The position numbers and the translations under genes were made by a program. From Metarhizobium sp964253915 (GTDB taxonomy: Bacteria; Pseudomonadota; Alphaproteobacteria; Rhizobiales; Rhizobiaceae), in the NCBI RefSeq assembly GCF_964253915.1, contig NZ_CAXUSG020000021.1, forward strand, positions 1 through 51,839: DNA of 51,839 nt. Direction: 5' to 3'. This document shows positions 17,297 through 25,896 of this stretch, piece after piece. Position 1 is the stretch's first letter. Each line of letters begins with the position of its first letter. The notes under the pieces are model-generated. The model was not told the DNA's origin. It made no database searches and saw only the letters and a program-made list of their open reading frames with translations.

Positions 17297-19699
17297 TCAG
17301 CCGCGCGTCAAACTGAAACCCGTTTCGACGAGCCGAGCGGCAAAACGTTCGGCAATCACCTTCCAGGAATAATGTTCCTCGACCAGATGGCGTGCCGCCG
17401 TGATCATGCTGTCCAGCTGCGTTTCTTCGAGGTTCTGCAGCTTTTCGAGCGCCCCGGCCAGCCCGCCATCGGCGGCGATGAAGTGCTGGTCCGGCTCGAT
17501 GGCAAGCCCTCGGGAGCCGAACATCGTCGAGATGACCGGAATGCCGGCGGCGAAATAATCGAGCATCTTCAGGTTGGTACCGGAACCGGAGCGCATCGGA
17601 TTGAGCGCCACGTCGGCGGCCGCCAGCAGGCTGTTGCGGGTCGCATCGTCGACCTGGCCCAGCAAATGAACATTGGCCGGCCGCTTGCGATCCTTGAACG
17701 GCGTGCAGGCGCTGCCCATGATGATGAACCGGGTTTTGGGCGCGGCCTCTGCGTCACGGAGGATGTCTTCCACGGCCTCCAGGTTGGGACCGTGCCAGCT
17801 GCCCATGAAGATTGCCGTCTGGCGCTCGCGGATGCCGGTGCGCTCCTGGATCTGCCGGCGCCGTGCAAGATTCGTATAGGGAATCTCGTCGAGGGCGACA
17901 CCGTTCGGCACCTCGTAAAGATAGGCCCGGGTCGGCCCGTAGATCGACTGCAGCTCCTTCAGGTCGCGGTCGGCGCAGGCAAACACCCGGTCGGCGGAAA
18001 TCCAGCACGTCCGTTCGGCCGCCTTCACCTCTTCGAGCAGCGGATCGGCGGCCGGCTTGCCGGCAAACATCGCCGATTTCAGCGTCAGCTCGACATCCTG
18101 CGCCTCGTACCAGAGCGGCTTGTCGGGTGCGGCCTTGCGCAACGCCTTGATCATGTAGGGATGGCAGGCGACGACGGCATTGCTGGTCATTGCCGACAGT
18201 TCGAGCGCATCGTCGAAGGCCGGCGTCAGGCCGATCAGCGTATGGGATGCAATATCGCCGATCGGAATATGGTCGATGACGTTGGAGATATCGCGCTCCG
18301 CCTCGGCATGCGCATCGCTTTTCGGGATATGGATCTCGACCAGGCCGGGGGCGATCTCCTTCTCGCTGCGGATATCGGTGGCGATGCCGAGCGAAATGAT
18401 GTCGATATCGAAGGTCTCGGCCAGGTTCTTGTAGAGATGGTAGACGCGCGCCTGGCCGCCGTTCATCGGCGGGAAGACGCGGAAGGTGGTGGCAACCGTC
18501 AGTTTTGGGCGCGGGGCAGGGCGGGCGGCGACCGTGCGCGGCATGGCCTGCAGCAGGCCGGTTGCGACATTGTCCCAGGTAACGGCGGCAATCTCCTGCT
18601 TCGCCGTCTCGCCCATGCGTCTGGCCAGCGCCGGGTCGCGCGCAAGTTCGCTGATGCGTTCGCCGAGCGCCTTTGCCGAGGGCGCTGTGACGAAGCCGGT
18701 CTCGCCGTTACGGACGAATTCGCAGGGGCCGCCGGAATCGGCGAAGGTCAGGACCGGCTTGCCGCTCTTCATCGCCTCGATGGTAACGAGGCCATAATCC
18801 TCGTCATAGGGAACAAAGGGCACGGCCAGCGCATCGGCATAGAGTGCCGGCATGTCGTTATCTGCGACGAAGCCCAGGAACTGGATACGCTTGTCATCGC
18901 CGGCCAGCGCCTTCAGCCTCGCCTCATCAGGACCCGTACCGGCGATCAGCAGCGGGATATCCTCCGGCACATGCTTCATCGCCTCGACGATCAGGTCGAC
19001 ACGCTTCGGGCGATCCAGGCGGCTGCTGGTGAAGAAGTAACGGCTGTCGCCTTCACGATAATCCGTGCGGTGCGGCGGCGGATAAAGCACATCGACGATG
19101 GCGTCGGCGGGAAAATAGCCCTTGCGTTTGCGAACCGTGCCGGCGATCGTCGCATAACGGCGCATGCGCTGCGGCGAGAGCGCCGCGTTGTCGAGGAAAT
19201 GCACGATGGCGCGAATGAGCGGCCCCGGGAAAGCAAAGACGCTGTCCGGCAGGCCGGCATCCTTCAGGGCGCGCAGCTTGTCGAACAGTTCCGGGATCTG
19301 TTCCGGATCCGGATAACGGCCGCCGGCATCCGACATCCATTCGACGAGGCCGCGCAGTTTCGGCTGGCTGAGCACGGCATTGTCATCGGCCGTTGGCGCA
19401 TAGGTGTCGTAAAGGCCGCGCAGGCGATGCAGCATATAGCAGACATGATTAGGATGATTGACCATCCAGGCCGGATATTTGCCCGAGATCACGCAGTCAT
19501 AGGCCGACAGGTCGAGCTTGAAGAAGGTCTCGTAGGAGGCGACCAGATCCCAGAAGGACCCTTCCGGCGACAAGAGCGCGACGATGTCGCACTCATGCTC
19601 CGTATGTTTCTGGAAATGATCCTGCAGCCCCGACCAGAGGTTTTCGGCACCGCCGAGTGCAAAAGGAACGGGATGCGGCGTGACGATGGCGATCTTCAT
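17297..19699 (-). CDS. Two-module glycosyltransferase (GT4-GT4 fusion)
   Basis: An 800-residue protein made of two GT-B glycosyltransferases. Module 1 (about 1-385) has PHPVPFALGGAEN at the N-terminus and YDEDYGLVTIEAMKSGKPVL in the donor site. Module 2 (about 390-800) starts at LTVATTFRVFPPMNGGQARV and has GSGTNLKMLDYFAAGIPVIS, a GT4 donor site in which Lys and Asp stand around the usual Glu positions. Each module probably adds one sugar, as in bifunctional O-chain polymerases such as WbdA. Module 1 resembles the enzyme encoded just upstream at 19696, with which it overlaps by ATGA, so the two may descend from one duplication. Confidence 0.88.
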   Translation of the reverse strand: MKIAIVTPHPVPFALGGAENLWSGLQDHFQKHTEHECDIVALLSPEGSFWDLVASYETFFKLDLSAYDCVISGKYPAWMVNHPNHVCYMLHRLRGLYDTYAPTADDNAVLSQPKLRGLVEWMSDAGGRYPDPEQIPELFDKLRALKDAGLPDSVFAFPGPLIRAIVHFLDNAALSPQRMRRYATIAGTVRKRKGYFPADAIVDVLYPPPHRTDYREGDSRYFFTSSRLDRPKRVDLIVEAMKHVPEDIPLLIAGTGPDEARLKALAGDDKRIQFLGFVADNDMPALYADALAVPFVPYDEDYGLVTIEAMKSGKPVLTFADSGGPCEFVRNGETGFVTAPSAKALGERISELARDPALARRMGETAKQEIAAVTWDNVATGLLQAMPRTVAARPAPRPKLTVATTFRVFPPMNGGQARVYHLYKNLAETFDIDIISLGIATDIRSEKEIAPGLVEIHIPKSDAHAEAERDISNVIDHIPIGDIASHTLIGLTPAFDDALELSAMTSNAVVACHPYMIKALRKAAPDKPLWYEAQDVELTLKSAMFAGKPAADPLLEEVKAAERTCWISADRVFACADRDLKELQSIYGPTRAYLYEVPNGVALDEIPYTNLARRRQIQERTGIRERQTAIFMGSWHGPNLEAVEDILRDAEAAPKTRFIIMGSACTPFKDRKRPANVHLLGQVDDATRNSLLAAADVALNPMRSGSGTNLKMLDYFAAGIPVISTMFGSRGLAIEPDQHFIAADGGLAGALEKLQNLEETQLDSMITAARHLVEEHYSWKVIAERFAARLVETGFSLTRG

Positions 19700-20784
19700 G
19701 GCGCAACTCCGCTCTGTTCAATCGGCGGGATATCGGCAAGCAGAGTCTCGACCACGTGGCTCCAGGTGATATCCATGGCGTCGTAACGCGCCCGACCGTT
19801 GCGGCCGAGTTCGGCGGCCTTGCCGGCATTGGCCATCAGCGTTTCAAGCGCCTCGGCAATCGCCTGCGGCTCCGGCGCCGTGACGAAGCCGGTTTCACCG
19901 TCGAGCACAAATTCCAGCGGCCCGCCGGAATCGCTGCAGGTGATCACCGGCTTGCCCGACAGCATCGCCTCCAGCGTCACATAGCCGTAGTCCTCGTCGA
20001 GCGGCCCGAAGAATACCGCCGTCGCATGGGCATAGAGGTTGAGCATGTCGGCACGGCTCACGGCGCCGACGAACCGCACACGATCGGTGAGCCCAAGCGT
20101 CTCGGCCATGGCCTCGAGATGCTTACGCATACTGCCGGTTCCGGCAAACACCGCCTGCACCGGCGAGCGACAGGCCGCAAGCGCCTTCAGCATCAGGTCT
20201 TGGCGCTTCAGTCCCTCAAGGCGGCTCGGAACGAAGATGTAGGGCAGGGCCGGTTCGAGCCGGAATTCTTCGGCATTGGCTGGTGGATGGTACAGCGCCT
20301 TGGACTCGATGCCATTATACTGGCGCAAGCGGGCACAAACCCGTTCGGCAATAGTATAGACAGCGCGTGCACTGCCTGATGCTACACCGCCCAGGCTTTC
20401 ATTGTCACCTTCGATGATGCGCTGGCGAAGCGCATCGGTTTCCTTCTTGCCACGCAGCCAGCCATAGGGGGTGCCGTAGAGATCGTAGGCCGAACGGTGC
20501 TGATGCAGCAGCCAGATACGCTTGTCGGGATGGCGGATCATGTAGGCCGGGAATTTCAGGCAGATCATCCGGTCGATCTGGCCGCCACCATAGGGCAGGA
20601 AATTGGCCGACAGGCAATGGTCCATGGTCTTCGCCGCCGCATCCATCGGCTCGAAATAGAAGGGCATGGAGATCTTGTGGACCGAATGCCCGGCCGCCCT
20701 GACGGCCTCGACCAACCCGTCGACCAGGAACTCGGCGCCGCCATGAATGCCGGGCGTATGAACCGTCGCGATCCCGACCCGCAT
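19696..20784 (-). CDS. Glycosyltransferase, GT4 family
   Basis: A 362-residue GT-B enzyme. The N-terminus MRVGIATVHTPGIHGGAEFL carries the Gly-rich acceptor loop, and the donor site DEDYGYVTLEAMLSGKPVIT carries the E-x7-E pair. Its start codon shares one base with the stop of the methyltransferase gene (TGATG), and its stop overlaps the next GT by four bases, so these genes are translationally coupled. It likely builds the O-polysaccharide repeat. The segment EFVLDGETGFVTAP is shared with module 1 of the double GT. Confidence 0.88.
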   Translation of the reverse strand: MRVGIATVHTPGIHGGAEFLVDGLVEAVRAAGHSVHKISMPFYFEPMDAAAKTMDHCLSANFLPYGGGQIDRMICLKFPAYMIRHPDKRIWLLHQHRSAYDLYGTPYGWLRGKKETDALRQRIIEGDNESLGGVASGSARAVYTIAERVCARLRQYNGIESKALYHPPANAEEFRLEPALPYIFVPSRLEGLKRQDLMLKALAACRSPVQAVFAGTGSMRKHLEAMAETLGLTDRVRFVGAVSRADMLNLYAHATAVFFGPLDEDYGYVTLEAMLSGKPVITCSDSGGPLEFVLDGETGFVTAPEPQAIAEALETLMANAGKAAELGRNGRARYDAMDITWSHVVETLLADIPPIEQSGVAP

Positions 20785-22280
20785 CAGTTCTGCCCGCTAT
20801 CGACCGGTTTCTGGGCGTAGACGGCGTAATCCGGCGGCTGCCGGAACCAGTCGTTGACCTCGCCGGGCGCAAAACCCGTTTCCGCTTGGCTCAGGTCGCA
20901 ATCCGCCTCGCCGCGGATGATGCGGGTCTCGCCGTAACCGCGCGCCTCGGCGATGAAACGCAAGAGATCCGGCGGCAGGGGCTTGTTGTGGGTCGGGTCG
21001 TAATTGAAGGTACAGGCGCCAACCACGAGATTTTCCGGATTGGGCGTCTCGAACAGCACGATGCCGCCGGGCATCAGTGCCCGCCGCGCCTCGTCGAACA
21101 GCGTCACCAAGTCCTTGAAGGCAAGATGCTCGACGATATGGAAACCGGTAACCGCCGCCAGGCTGTTTTCCGGCAACGAGCGCAGATAGGCGATGGCATC
21201 GCCATCCAGCACGTCGAGGCCGAGCGCACGGGCCTCCGCCACCATCGAGACGTTGAGGTCGACGCCGCGGGTGGCGATGTTGTTCTTGCGCAGGAGCGAC
21301 AGCCATTCGCCGCGACCACAGCCGATATCGAGCACCACGCCGCCGGCGGCAACCGGTGCCGTCTGCTTGAAGATCGGCAGGTAACGTTCCGACCGCTTGC
21401 CGATCTCGACCGTCGAGCCGCGAAAACGGTTTTCGAAGGCAACGTAGAGGCTGTCGAGGGTATGATCGTCGAGCGCCTCGACGGATTCCTGGATCGCCGG
21501 CTTTTCAGGCAGCACGGCGCGGGCCTCGTCGATCAGCCGACGGAGTTGCAGGCTTTCCTCGACGATGAGCTGGCGCGTCGCCTTGATCTCGGAGAGCGCC
21601 TTGGCGGCATCTTCGCGGGCGCTCAGCGAAAAATCCCTTGAATCGGCGGCATCGCGCTCGGTGATATCCATACGCATATCGACATGGGCCTGGTTCTTGC
21701 GAATGGCCGACAGCGAGGTATTGACCGACGAGATCAATTCGACATGCCGCTGCGCCACCGTCGCGAGGCGACGATTGGTCTGCGACCGCACGAGGAAATT
21801 CATGAAGGGCGCGAAAAACTTGCCGACGACGGGCAGGCCGGCAAGCCTGTCGAGGATGGCGGCCGGCATCAGCCAGCGGATCTTGACGCCCCGCTCCTTG
21901 CCTTCGGTCGAACGCCGGAGCGCCGACAGAACCCTGACGACGCCGATATGGCCGCTGCGCAACGCCGGCAGGTAATAGGAACCGCCGACACCATCCATCT
22001 CGCGGCCGAGCACGACACGATAGGCATTGCGCAGGAAGGCATCTTCATCGAGCGCTGCAAATTCCTCGATCGTATAGAAGGGCCGGCCGAGCGGGATGAC
22101 TTCGCTGTCATCGGGCTCGACGATCATCGGAACGGAACCGAGCCCGCCCTGGCGCCGCAACTGCCGGCTTTGCTGCTCCGCCTGATCGACGGCCTCCACC
22201 TCGGTGCGGACACGCTCCAGGATCGCATCGATGGTTTCGGGGCGGTTTTGATCTGCGTCCATAGCTGGGCCGAACTCCAT
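20784..22280 (-). CDS. DUF4214, coiled-coil and SAM-methyltransferase protein (possible chain-capping enzyme)
   Basis: A 498-residue cytoplasmic protein. Residues about 70-125 are DUF4214-like (FLRNAYRVVLGREMDGVGG, LRSGHIGVVRVL). Residues about 165-275 are rich in heptad-like Leu/Ala/Glu and look coiled coil. The C-terminal class I methyltransferase (about 300-490) has VVLDIGCGRGEWLSLL as SAM motif I and TGFHIVEHL further on. In E. coli O9a, WbdD joins a methyltransferase to a coiled coil that measures and caps the O-chain. The same combination here, beside a Wzt with a C-terminal sugar-binding domain, suggests chain termination by methylation (inference). First gene of the leftward unit. ATG at 22280; MDADQ at 22262 is an alternative. 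Confidence 0.8.
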   Translation of the reverse strand: MEFGPAMDADQNRPETIDAILERVRTEVEAVDQAEQQSRQLRRQGGLGSVPMIVEPDDSEVIPLGRPFYTIEEFAALDEDAFLRNAYRVVLGREMDGVGGSYYLPALRSGHIGVVRVLSALRRSTEGKERGVKIRWLMPAAILDRLAGLPVVGKFFAPFMNFLVRSQTNRRLATVAQRHVELISSVNTSLSAIRKNQAHVDMRMDITERDAADSRDFSLSAREDAAKALSEIKATRQLIVEESLQLRRLIDEARAVLPEKPAIQESVEALDDHTLDSLYVAFENRFRGSTVEIGKRSERYLPIFKQTAPVAAGGVVLDIGCGRGEWLSLLRKNNIATRGVDLNVSMVAEARALGLDVLDGDAIAYLRSLPENSLAAVTGFHIVEHLAFKDLVTLFDEARRALMPGGIVLFETPNPENLVVGACTFNYDPTHNKPLPPDLLRFIAEARGYGETRIIRGEADCDLSQAETGFAPGEVNDWFRQPPDYAVYAQKPVDSGQN

Positions 22281-22616
22281 AGCAAGTCTTCTGCCATCGC
22301 TCTAGCGGGCTTGGGAGGAAGGCGCAACATTGGAACTATCATAAGGTTCGAATGAAATATCGGAGCGCGTTTCACGCTGATACAACCCATATCGATACAT
22401 GGCCATGAATATATCGCATAGATTGGGTTTCATTTTTTGCTGTGACCAATCTCACAATCACTCTGAACTTTTAGACTAAACTTATATTTTATAATTCCAA
22501 ATTAGGTACTTAAATTATTTAATAAATAAATTAAAAATACATACTCTCAAATCTTGGTCAGAAAAGATATTAATTTTTTATATTGTCAATATTTTTTTTC
22601 GCCTTTTTTTGGTAAG

Positions 22617-22647
22617 TTAACCAATCCTAAACTTTACAATTGATTAA
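22617..22647 (+). promoter_or_regulatory. 31-bp palindromic element, copy 2
   Basis: TTAACCAAT, 13 bases, ATTGATTAA, ending 65 bases before the ATG at 22713. Apart from one spacer base it is identical to copy 1 at 1269-1299. The flanking 22281-22712 interval (432 bases, strongly AT-rich) has no gene and should also hold the leftward promoter of the methyltransferase operon. Confidence 0.7.
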
Positions 22648-22712
22648 CTAAATCAGATGGGTTTAATAAAACCTCATCTCGCATGAAGCGAGCGTGTAAG
22701 AGGGAGTAAATC

Positions 22713-24431
22713 ATGGCTACCATCCAAGGCATTTATGTCGCGCTCTTCGGTCGTCCTGCCGACCCGGCCGGCCTCGCATTCTTCAATGAAGCAACGAATA
22801 ACGGCGCTGACCTGACCGCAATTGGCGACCTGGCATCGACCACTGAATATCAGGCTCGCTTTACCGGCATGACCAATGAGCAGATCGTTAACTCGATCTA
22901 CCAGTCTCTGTTCGAGCGTGATGGCGAAGCCGCTGGCGTCGACTTCTACGTTGGCGAACTCGAAGCCGGCCGCCTCACCATCAACAACATCGCTATCGCT
23001 ATCCTTGATGGAGCACAGAACGACGACCTGACGACCGTCAACGCCAAGATCGCCGCTGCTAACATCTTCACCACTCATCTCGACCAGCAGGTTGAGATCG
23101 ACGCCTACGCTGGTGACGATGCTGCTGCTATCGGCCGCACCTTCATCGACGGCGTCACCAAGGACGATGCTGGCACTGAAGCTGAAGCTGATGCTGCAAT
23201 CCTTCTGCTGCTCGGTCAGGGCGGTCAGGATCCGGATGGTGGTGATGGCGACGGCGCCGGCAACCCCGGTGGCATCATCTCCGAGATCAGCCTTCATCAG
23301 GGCCTTACCCTTGCTGAACTTCCTGCCCAGTACACGCTGGCAGTTGGCGCAACCGCTGAAGACCTTGGCGATATCTCTGTTGCCGATTACGGCAAAATTG
23401 CCGGCATCATTGCTGGAGCAGAAAACGCTGCTGACTACTCCGCTGTTGGCTATCTCTTCGAAGTCTCTGACTCGTTTGCCAACATCGAAGCCGACTCTTC
23501 GTTCCTGACCGATGCTGGCCTGAACACCGCTGGCGGCACCCAGAGCGGCTACTCGATCACCGACGCAACGCTCGACCTGACGCTTGACACGGACGACGCG
23601 ACGCTTCTTCACGGCGCCGATAACTTCGATGCCGGCTTGCACGATTACGACATCGTTGATGACTTCGCTGACTTTGCCACGCTCGACGCCGCAGTCTATA
23701 CTGATGCGGATTATGTCACAGTAAATGGCTCGGGTGATCCTGACGTTATTACGGGGCTGGGCGCCCGCAATGGTCTCACGATCAACGGCGGCGCTGGCGC
23801 TGACGTGATCACGTCTCCGTCTGGTGGTCCTGGCGGCGAAGATGATCACATCTTCGACGGTGGCGCAGGCGTAGATACCATCAACCTGGCGGTTAACGTA
23901 GGTGACGACATTATCGTTCTGGCAACATCCAATGCCAATCGCGACATCATCAACAACTTCGAAACCGGCTTTGACGACCTTCGGGTAGCTGATGCTAACG
24001 TTACGGCCGATATCAGCGGCGGTATTGCTTCTGGTCAGTTTGAAAGCTTTACGGCTACTCCGAACGGCTTCCTCAATTTTGGCAACTTCAATCTTGCATC
24101 CCGCACAACAAGCGCCGACGCAATTGTAGAGTTCAATAACAACTTTAGCTCTGCATTCGACGCCACGGTCACTGGGGCTGATATGCTTGATGCCCTGAAT
24201 GACTCCATTTTGCCGACGTCGGCCGCAGGCATCGCCGTGGGCACTGCTGGCTGGGCTGGATACTTGATCGCATACGCTGACAACAATGCTTACGTGTTCT
24301 ATGCGAACGATGCCAACAGCAATAGCACACTTGCAGAAGGTGAAATTCAGCTTGCAGCAACAATCACCGGTGTTGCCGCAGGCGGCCTGGGCGTCAGCAA
24401 CTTCGTCAATGACGGCATGGCTGTAATCTGA
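22713..24431 (+). CDS. DUF4214 RTX-type surface protein
   Basis: A 572-residue acidic protein lacking a Sec signal. Residues 1-130 are DUF4214 with two repeats (FGRPADPAGL, LFERDGEAAGV), nearly the same as in the gene at 1-1207. A Gly/Asp linker (GGQDPDGGDGDGAGNPGG) lies near 170-188. RTX-like calcium motifs occur at about 350-385 (INGGAGADVI, FDGGAGVDTI). The C-terminus, with YVFYANDANSNSTLAEGE, resembles the end of S-layer RTX proteins and probably contains the uncleaved type I export signal. Codon use is even and strongly biased (GCT/GGC/ATC), as in highly expressed genes. A perfect Rho-independent terminator follows. Likely an abundant surface-layer or matrix protein; this is inferred. 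Confidence 0.85.
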   Translation: MATIQGIYVALFGRPADPAGLAFFNEATNNGADLTAIGDLASTTEYQARFTGMTNEQIVNSIYQSLFERDGEAAGVDFYVGELEAGRLTINNIAIAILDGAQNDDLTTVNAKIAAANIFTTHLDQQVEIDAYAGDDAAAIGRTFIDGVTKDDAGTEAEADAAILLLLGQGGQDPDGGDGDGAGNPGGIISEISLHQGLTLAELPAQYTLAVGATAEDLGDISVADYGKIAGIIAGAENAADYSAVGYLFEVSDSFANIEADSSFLTDAGLNTAGGTQSGYSITDATLDLTLDTDDATLLHGADNFDAGLHDYDIVDDFADFATLDAAVYTDADYVTVNGSGDPDVITGLGARNGLTINGGAGADVITSPSGGPGGEDDHIFDGGAGVDTINLAVNVGDDIIVLATSNANRDIINNFETGFDDLRVADANVTADISGGIASGQFESFTATPNGFLNFGNFNLASRTTSADAIVEFNNNFSSAFDATVTGADMLDALNDSILPTSAAGIAVGTAGWAGYLIAYADNNAYVFYANDANSNSTLAEGEIQLAATITGVAAGGLGVSNFVNDGMAVI

Positions 24432-24451
24432 CCTTATGTGCATAAACTACG

Positions 24452-24479
24452 GAGGCGGCCCACGGGCCGCCTCTTTTTT
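24452..24479 (+). terminator. Rho-independent terminator of the DUF4214 gene
   Basis: GAGGCGGCCC / GGGCCGCCTC stem with a two-base loop (CA), followed directly by TTTTTT. It begins 21 bases after the stop codon at 24431. Confidence 0.92.
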
Positions 24480-24531
24480 GTTTTCATTCCTTCACCCTCG
24501 CCGACAGAGGTGGCTGGGGAAAATTGAACGG

Positions 24532-25713
24532 TTGAGATAAGTGGCTTTCGGCTTTTGAACACGGCAGTATGCCGGGAACAGGAGCCATGATGACGAAACG
24601 ACCCTGGCGCAACCACAGCCCCGCCTTTAAGGCGAAAGTCGCGCTCGCCGCGATCAAGGGCTAAAAGACAATGGTCGAGCTCGCCCAGCAGTTCGACGTG
24701 CATCCGGACCAGATCAAGCAATGGAAAGATCATCTGCTCGACGGCGCTGTCAATGCCGCGTGAATTTTCTCCAGAAGTGCCGAAGTAAATTCCCCATTTG
24801 TGCCGACGTGGACGCCAGGGAGAATTGAGGATTTTTCGGCGGCCGCCCTTGTGGCTTTTGAGGTGGGGCAAAGGCCGGACTGCTGAGCGGAAAACGATGA
24901 TCGACCGGAACCACAAACTGTCAGTCTCCCGCCAGACCAAGATACTCGGCATCAGCCGTGGCAGCGTCTACTACCTGCCGCAACCGGCCTCAGTTGTCGA
25001 TCTGGCCCTCATGCGCCGGATTGACGAACTGCATCTGGATTATCCTTTCGCCGGCAGCCGGATGCTGTAGGGGCTTTTGAATGCTGAAGGCCATAACGTC
25101 GGTCGCCTGCACGTGCGGACGCTGATGCGGAAGATGGGCCTCAAGGCGATCTATCGCCTTCCAAACACCTCCAGACCCGCACCGGGTCACAAGGTCTATC
25201 CGTATCTACTCAAGAACCTCGCCCTCACCCGACCCAACCAGGTCTGGGCGATGGACATCAGTTATATGCCGATGGCACGGGGCTTCGTTTATCTCTGCGC
25301 TGTCGTCGACTGGTTCAGTCGTCGGGTTCTGTCATGGAAGCTGTCGATCACGCTGGAGATGGCGTTCTGCATCGAAGCTGTTGAGGAGGCGTTGTCCCGC
25401 TACGGAAAGCCGGAGATACTCAATAAGGACCAAGGCAGCCAGTTCACGTCCCTCGACTTCATCAAGCTGCTGAAGGATGCCGAAATCAGCATCTCGATGG
25501 ACGGCAAGGGAGCGTGGCGGGACAACGTCTTCGTCGAGAGGCTCTGGAAATCGATCAAATACAAGGAGGTCTATCTCCACGCCTACAAGACCGTGTCCGA
25601 GGCCCGCACTGCCATTGCCCGGTATCTGACCTTTTACAATGGCATACGCCCGGATTTGTTGGTTTCCACGCGGAACTGAGCCGGTTTAACAAGCACACCG
25701 AAACTTATCTCAA
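24532..25713 (+). mobile_element. Degenerate IS3-family insertion sequence
   Basis: A broken IS3-type transposase (orfA plus orfB) is flanked by an inverted repeat: TTGAGATAAGT at 24532-24542 and ACTTATCTCAA at 25703-25713, with TTCGG next on both inner sides. The length of about 1.2 kb suits a trimmed IS3 element. No target duplication is evident at these ends, and the 3' end of orfB is replaced by other sequence, so it is inactive. It sits between two DUF4214 genes, each with its own terminator. Confidence 0.7.
24587..25679 (+). pseudogene. IS3-family transposase, disrupted orfA and orfB
   Basis: OrfA begins MMTKRPWRNHSPAFKAKVAL (helix-turn-helix part) at 24587, but a TAA at 24662 interrupts it after 25 codons. 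The frame would continue as MVELAQQFDVHPDQIKQWK. The junction to orfB (about 24755-24890) is scrambled and frameshifted. OrfB resumes at MIDRNHKLSVSRQ; an in-frame TAG at 25068-25070 replaces a sense codon after SRML. The rve integrase core follows, with WAMDISYMPMARG, a second Asp in NKDQGSQFTS, and the catalytic Glu in NVFVERLWK, so the DDE triad itself survives. The C-terminus is truncated after FYNGIRP. Non-functional. Confidence 0.88.
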
Positions 25714-25840
25714 TTTATCAGTTTCGCTTATGCGTTCTACTTGGATGACATTGGTGAGAACGCCGGCCGCCCAAGAAATTAAACTTCATTTGCATGCTTC
25801 GATTGGCATGCATACCACGTTGCTGTGGTTTTTGACTGGT

Positions 25841-25874
25841 AAAAAACAAAAAGGGGGAGCCAATGCCCCCCCTT
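25841..25874 (-). terminator. Rho-independent terminator of the S-layer-like gene
   Basis: On the minus strand AAGGGGG ... CCCCCTT forms a stem, followed by TTTGTTTTTT. It lies 23 bases beyond the stop codon at 25897. Confidence 0.8.
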
Positions 25875-25896
25875 CTAACTTCATGTTCTAAGTATA

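Noticed and set aside
17255..19786. Open frame of 843 codons on the plus strand
   Set aside because: It is the mirror of the two-module glycosyltransferase on the other strand. Its product is Arg/Gly/His-rich without domains, a known effect of GC-rich codon use.
22674..24443. Long minus-strand frame opposite the DUF4214 gene at 22713
   Set aside because: The plus-strand gene has clear domains, start and terminator; the antisense frame is Cys/Val/Ser-rich and contains no motif.
25514..25891. 125-codon frame over the end of the transposase
   Set aside because: Out of frame with the integrase core; extends into the terminator of the neighbouring gene.
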